Assembly (NCBI GenBank): GCA_950295325.1
Contig: OX485804.1
Span: forward strand, 53,928,429-53,992,428
DNA from: Polytrichum commune
Taxonomy: Eukaryota; Streptophyta; Polytrichopsida; Polytrichales; Polytrichaceae
DNA length: 64,000 bases
Direction: 5' to 3'
Translations under genes and position numbers: made by a program
Notes under the pieces: model-generated
Seen by the model: only the letters and a program-made list of their open reading frames with translations
Databases searched by the model: none
What the model was told of the DNA's origin: nothing
Shown here: piece after piece, positions 59,954 through 64,000 of the stretch
Layout: every line of letters starts with the position of its first letter
How positions within the stretch are numbered: the stretch's first letter is position 1

Positions 59954-62900
59954 GTAGAAATTTGCCCCTTATCCTTTTACTCCGGCTGCCTTTTGGAACT
60001 TGCACAAAGCATGTGCAATTTGGATTGGGACTTTGATTTAGTGTATGATTACTTTCAGTCCCAATGAAATCGTCACTCTACCTTCTGTTGAAACCCATTC
60101 TCTGCAATTGTCATTCACAATTTTGAAATGTTTATTGTTGGTGTGTATATTGAAAGTTGTGGAGATAGATATGAACTTGTACATTCCTATGTCAGATTTC
60201 TCAAAATCCTACTCTTCCCTAGGAGGCAGCGATGCAGAGGTGTCAATTGTAGACAGTCTCCAGACAACTATGTCATTTTGAGTAGGAGCGTGATAGTCAA
60301 AAGGTCTAGATCCACAACATAAAAGAACTCCCAGGTTCTCCACAGGATCACAGCAATTTTGCCAATCATATGAAGCCAATGAATCTTTTGTAGTGAAAGA
60401 ACATGCATTCATAGTGAGGTAAGGATATATGGACAGGTCGTTTCTTCACTGCACCCCATTGGCACCTGTTAACCCAATGCTTCAAACATTGTTGTAATAT
60501 TTGCCCACAAAATTTGTTCATTTTTCCTCCCCATCCTTGATACTAAATGAATCCTTGAGCTTCTCACACACCATACACCTCATAGTTTGCTTGATGAGGC
60601 CTCCTCCCTTGAGGACTCCTCTAGGTTCTCAATAGTTGGTTCTTCTTCAGTGTTTGCCATTTCTTTCACTAGGGATGTGCATATTTTTGAGTCAAGGATG
60701 GACTTCCCAGGCTCATGCAAACTTACATGGGATTCGTGTAAATATTGCCTAAGTAATTGTTGAACACTATGAGTTATATACAGCATTGGGGGATAACGGG
60801 TTTTCACAGCAGATCAACTACAGTAATCTCCCGCTTAAGTACACACCCATTTAAGTATGCATCCCTGTTAAGTGTGCAATTTTTTTGAAAAAATTAGGGT
60901 TCATATTTTATTGTTTCAACATGTCATGCAAAGTCATTTGCCGTGAATGCATGAATTTTTACGCTTGACATTCAATGTCAGTTTGTTAAAATTTTGTTGG
61001 AACATCTCAAATGATCATTGTAGTTCATCATACATTTATCTAGCTTTCGTTTGAACACCGGAGCAAAGCAATCGGTCGTCGATGTTGAGCGTTTGAACCC
61101 ACGTGCCTTCCGGCCCCGCCTTTCGTTGGGGGAAGTTATCTTACTCCTATGCGTATGATTGTTCTTGCGATGAAACGCGGATAGTACCCATTCTATGGTC
61201 CCCTACGGTTGTGTAAAGCTTCAAAGCCTTTGAAGTCGGTGGCACTTTCAAATTCAACAAATGTCTCAACAGGTTGGATTTCGGTCAAGCGGGTTGCCTT
61301 AGGTTTCATCCATTTCCCATTGCAATTCATTAAATCGAAGGGTTTAGAAAGCGATATGAGTAAAGTACGCACCTACCAAGTAAGTGTGCACCAATGTCTC
61401 CAGTTCAAAGTGCATACTTAAGCAGGAGATTACTGTACAACCAGCACATTTGTGTTCAATAGTCACTTAATGCCATCCTTCATTAAATTTGTTACTTTTA
61501 CTTAGAAAAATATTCTACATTGTTTAAAAAGTAAAGGACTATTCACTAAAAAGGGTTGGAATATTTATAGCAAGTAGGTTAGTCATTGAATTTAAGGTAG
61601 TACTGCAACCCAAGGATATCTTCATCACGGTATAAGTAATATATTTGTGTTTAGCATATTCTACATATATTCTACACTTTGCCGTCCATGCAAGTGCACC
61701 TACAATTCTGGATATGCACTATAGGAGCCATTGTGGAGTATTGTTGTGTTGTGATATACGTTTGTTTAAGCCTCCATGTATGTGGTACACCCTAAATCCA
61801 CATGTTTATAATAAAATGGGCCCCCATATGGAAGTGATATTGTACCCATATGTCAGAAAGTCCAATAGGCTTAACAAAGGCTCATGAGGAATATTTCCAA
61901 TCCTCGCAACTAGTGGAACCCCATTTGACAAACGCATGACAGCACCTTGGAAATGGTTGGAATCTTGACAAATAGCAAGCTCCTAATTGAATTTGCACAG
62001 TACAACCGTGTGGGATACTATGACAAGAGGCCTCCTTATGTCAGAGGGTACTGTCAAAGTAAACCCCTCATTCATATTAATGGCAATGGATTCTATGCAA
62101 ATGATGTGTTCTTAAGGCTTAAAGCCCCAAGAGCTCTACTCTAGGTCTCGAGCATCATATGGAGGTGTTTATAGTAACTTTTTTCTATAGCATTCTTAAT
62201 GGATGCAACGGACACTTCTCTTTCCATTCAAGCTCAGGGATACATTTCCAAGAATCAAGCTCACTTGATTACCTGTATGAATGCAAACTCTTACTAGTCA
62301 TTGTTGTGCCTTCACAACACAAAGACTTCCCCATCTACCATGTTTCAGTTGAAATACCTTGCAAAAAGGAATACCACCCAATATATATTCTCTGAGATGC
62401 TAATCTAGGTGAGCACCCACTTCACCATTTAAGAATGGTATGATTGTTTGAAAGGTCAAAAATGAACCCTTTCTCCTTGCCCCTCTCTCAAGCCCGGCTT
62501 GTGGTCACTTCAGGTGTTTTGAGGGTTTATTTGTATTTCTCAAATGGAAAATCGCCATTTGAATTAATCAAGAGAAGTCCAAAAGTCACCCCATCTAACC
62601 CATTAATTAATTGTATTCGTCACTGCTGCCAAATAAGATTACAATTTCATTTCCTCTATTTAGTAATTTTGTGCTTAACATGGAGAACTGACATGTGCAA
62701 GTTATCATGTCCCAAGATGGCCTCAAGATCTGATATGTCAATCATCTAGAACTGCATTTTATTCCAATATGTCAACAATTTTGTAATCTTCATTGCAACC
62801 TTCATTGCAACATGGATCAAGAAAAATATGATCCAGTCCAATTCAGACTGTCTTTACAGGTCCAAACTTTCAATTTGAATTCAGCCATGGCCTAATCATA

Positions 62901-63112
62901 CACTGATGGTAACAAAGGTGGCTCCTAAAACTGTCAAGTGAAAAATCTCGAAGCAGTACTGTGAATGAGTATGTACTGCCATCTCAATATCCAATATTTC
63001 CGTTCACCAAAATTTTAAAAAAAGAAGCCATCAGGGTGTTCACACTATCAAGATCCACCAGTAGGATCCATCTCTGTACAAGTTCTTCAACCCAATGACT
63101 TGACTAGATCCA
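59954..63112. other. 3' UTR of the MATH gene and intergenic region
   Basis: The first few hundred bases after the stop are presumably 3' UTR. From about 60.5 kb to 63.1 kb there is no supportable gene. The pogo-like element at 60821-61435 is the only defined structure. The open frame at 61947-62144 encodes 65 residues without a recognisable motif. Confidence 0.5.
60821..61435. mobile_element. Pogo-like non-autonomous TIR element, 615 bp, TA-flanked
   Basis: The left end CAGTAATCTCCCGCTTAAGT (60821-60840) matches the reverse complement of the right end (61408-61435), with one or two mismatches. The element is bordered by TA at 60819-60820 and TA at 61436-61437, the expected target duplication of Tc1/mariner-pogo transposons. 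Inside the left end the phrase CCCGCTTAAGTACACA is repeated as CCCATTTAAGTATGCAT and CCCTGTTAAGTGTGCAAT, and the right end has matching reversed phrases. These look like transposase-binding subterminal repeats. The interior has no intact transposase; a minus-strand frame around 61200-61320 may be a fragment but shows no clear DDE motif. Confidence 0.85.
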
Positions 63113-63868
63113 CTATGATGAACCCCAAACTCCCCGAAGAGATCCCATCTTCGAGCTTATCCCTGAACTCAGCTCCCACAAGATTCGGGCAAATACATCA
63201 GACATGCGCTGGTCGACAACAGCTAACTCTGCAATTGCGCTTTCATAAGAAAGTATGATGGCTCTGTTCTGTGGCTCTGATGCCAAGCTTTCCAAGGTCA
63301 GTGCTGCCTTTCGACATACTTCCTGCTGATGATGAGGTGTTTGCACCACCCTCAGTAGTCTTCCTACAGCCCTGCACAATTGAAGGATAGGAAAGCACCA
63401 ATCAGATGAGTATAATAAAATTCTTTTATAGTCAAAGCCTTGGTAAACAAGGCTACCAGAGAATGATTAAAATTACAAGGTATCAGGCTCTGATGTTGTA
63501 TACAAGAGAAAGCTCACCAAACTGGGTGGAAAGAATAGCCAGACATTTGCATTTTTGATCTTGACACAATGAATCTTCATTGCACTACAACCAGGATGCA
63601 CAGCACTGGGCCTCAAATTATCCCTAAGAGGTGGGCACAGTCACAATTTTTTAAAAGATGCTTATGATGTCTGCTCAATGTGCTCTATTTGAGTGTATTG
63701 GGTCCTCCACTGCAGCATGACAGTAGCTCTTCAAACCCCTTACCAGCGCTCACTTGCTAGACGCAATCGACAGTCTGTGTTGATCTCTGCAAAGTTGTAA
63801 AGTGCTGCCACAGCTGCAGCCTGAGCATCAGAAGCTAGTCCTAATAGCTCCACCAACCGTTGATAGAT
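63113..63868 (-). CDS. LFR-type ARM-repeat protein, last two exons (5' part beyond the window)
   Basis: LFR (leaf and flower related) is an ARM-repeat subunit of plant SWI/SNF chromatin remodellers, thought to fill the role of BAF250/ARID-type proteins in the nucleus. The two exons seen are 63868-63744 and 63371-63113; the join across the 372-base intron keeps frame. The first exon encodes an ARM helix set (IYQRLVELLGLASDAQAA, then ALYNFAEINTDCRLRLASERW). The last encodes AVGRLLRVVQTPHHQQEVCRK, LTLESLASEPQNRAIIL and MSDVFARILWELSS, ending in RGVWGSS. This order and the closing words resemble the LFR C-terminus as I remember it. Other ARM proteins are possible, and the start and most of the protein are not in the window. 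The last exon and its stop are clear. Confidence 0.7.
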
Positions 63869-64000
63869 CTGTTACAAAGAAGGACCCAATAAGGAATTCA
63901 CTACAAGGAGAACAATTTTACATTTCACACTTTCAAAAAGTATATGATGGTTTCTGTCATCCAATACTCCCTGCCTCCAACCAGTCTGCACTACTGTCAC

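Overview
This window looks like nuclear DNA of a land plant, probably not a seed plant. Three spliced genes have plant-type family assignments or full multi-exon architecture: a TRAF1a/TRAF1b (MUSE13/14)-type MATH protein, the C-terminal end of an LFR-type ARM-repeat protein, and a FAN-type BEACH/WD40 protein. Introns are GT-AG (one is GC-AG), about 90 to 2300 bases long, and the DNA between genes is AT-rich and full of decayed transposons, microsatellites and foldback elements. The non-seed-plant suggestion rests on the FAN-type BEACH gene, which I do not recall in Arabidopsis, and on an unusual retroelement. It is an inference; I cannot name the species.

Layout. 1-4.4 kb: no gene, with a perfect 84-bp palindrome at 738-821. 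About 4.6-8.5 kb, minus strand: a broken retroelement with two gag-like reading frames followed by a reverse transcriptase (RT) split over several frames; its leader side (8.5-10.2 kb) is rich in small hairpins. 10.6-17.1 kb: no supported gene. 17.18-27.30 kb, minus: a complete 22-exon FAN/NSMAF-like gene (GRAM/PH, BEACH, WD40). 28.5-34.7 kb: intergenic, with a Ty1/copia gag fossil at about 30.4-30.95 kb and several decayed repeats. 35.27-44.64 kb, plus: a 17-exon gene for a 1030-residue coiled-coil protein of no family I recognise. 44.7-49.8 kb: intergenic foldbacks and a dispersed repeat family. 50.10-59.95 kb, plus: a complete 12-exon TRAF1-type MATH gene whose first intron holds tandem decayed copies of the exon-1 end. 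60.82-61.44 kb: a 615-bp pogo-like terminal-inverted-repeat element flanked by TA. 63.11-63.87 kb, minus: the last two exons of an LFR-type gene that continues past the right edge.

The genes show no operon-like or shared-pathway arrangement, as expected in a plant nuclear genome. By family knowledge, FAN-type BEACH proteins act at membranes, TRAF1-type MATH proteins act as adaptors in immune-receptor turnover and autophagy, and LFR is a SWI/SNF chromatin-remodelling subunit. For the three complete gene models the exon lengths sum to an exact multiple of three, every junction keeps frame, and the reading frame is open from an ATG to a stop. This is strong internal support for the models, but none has been tested against transcripts.
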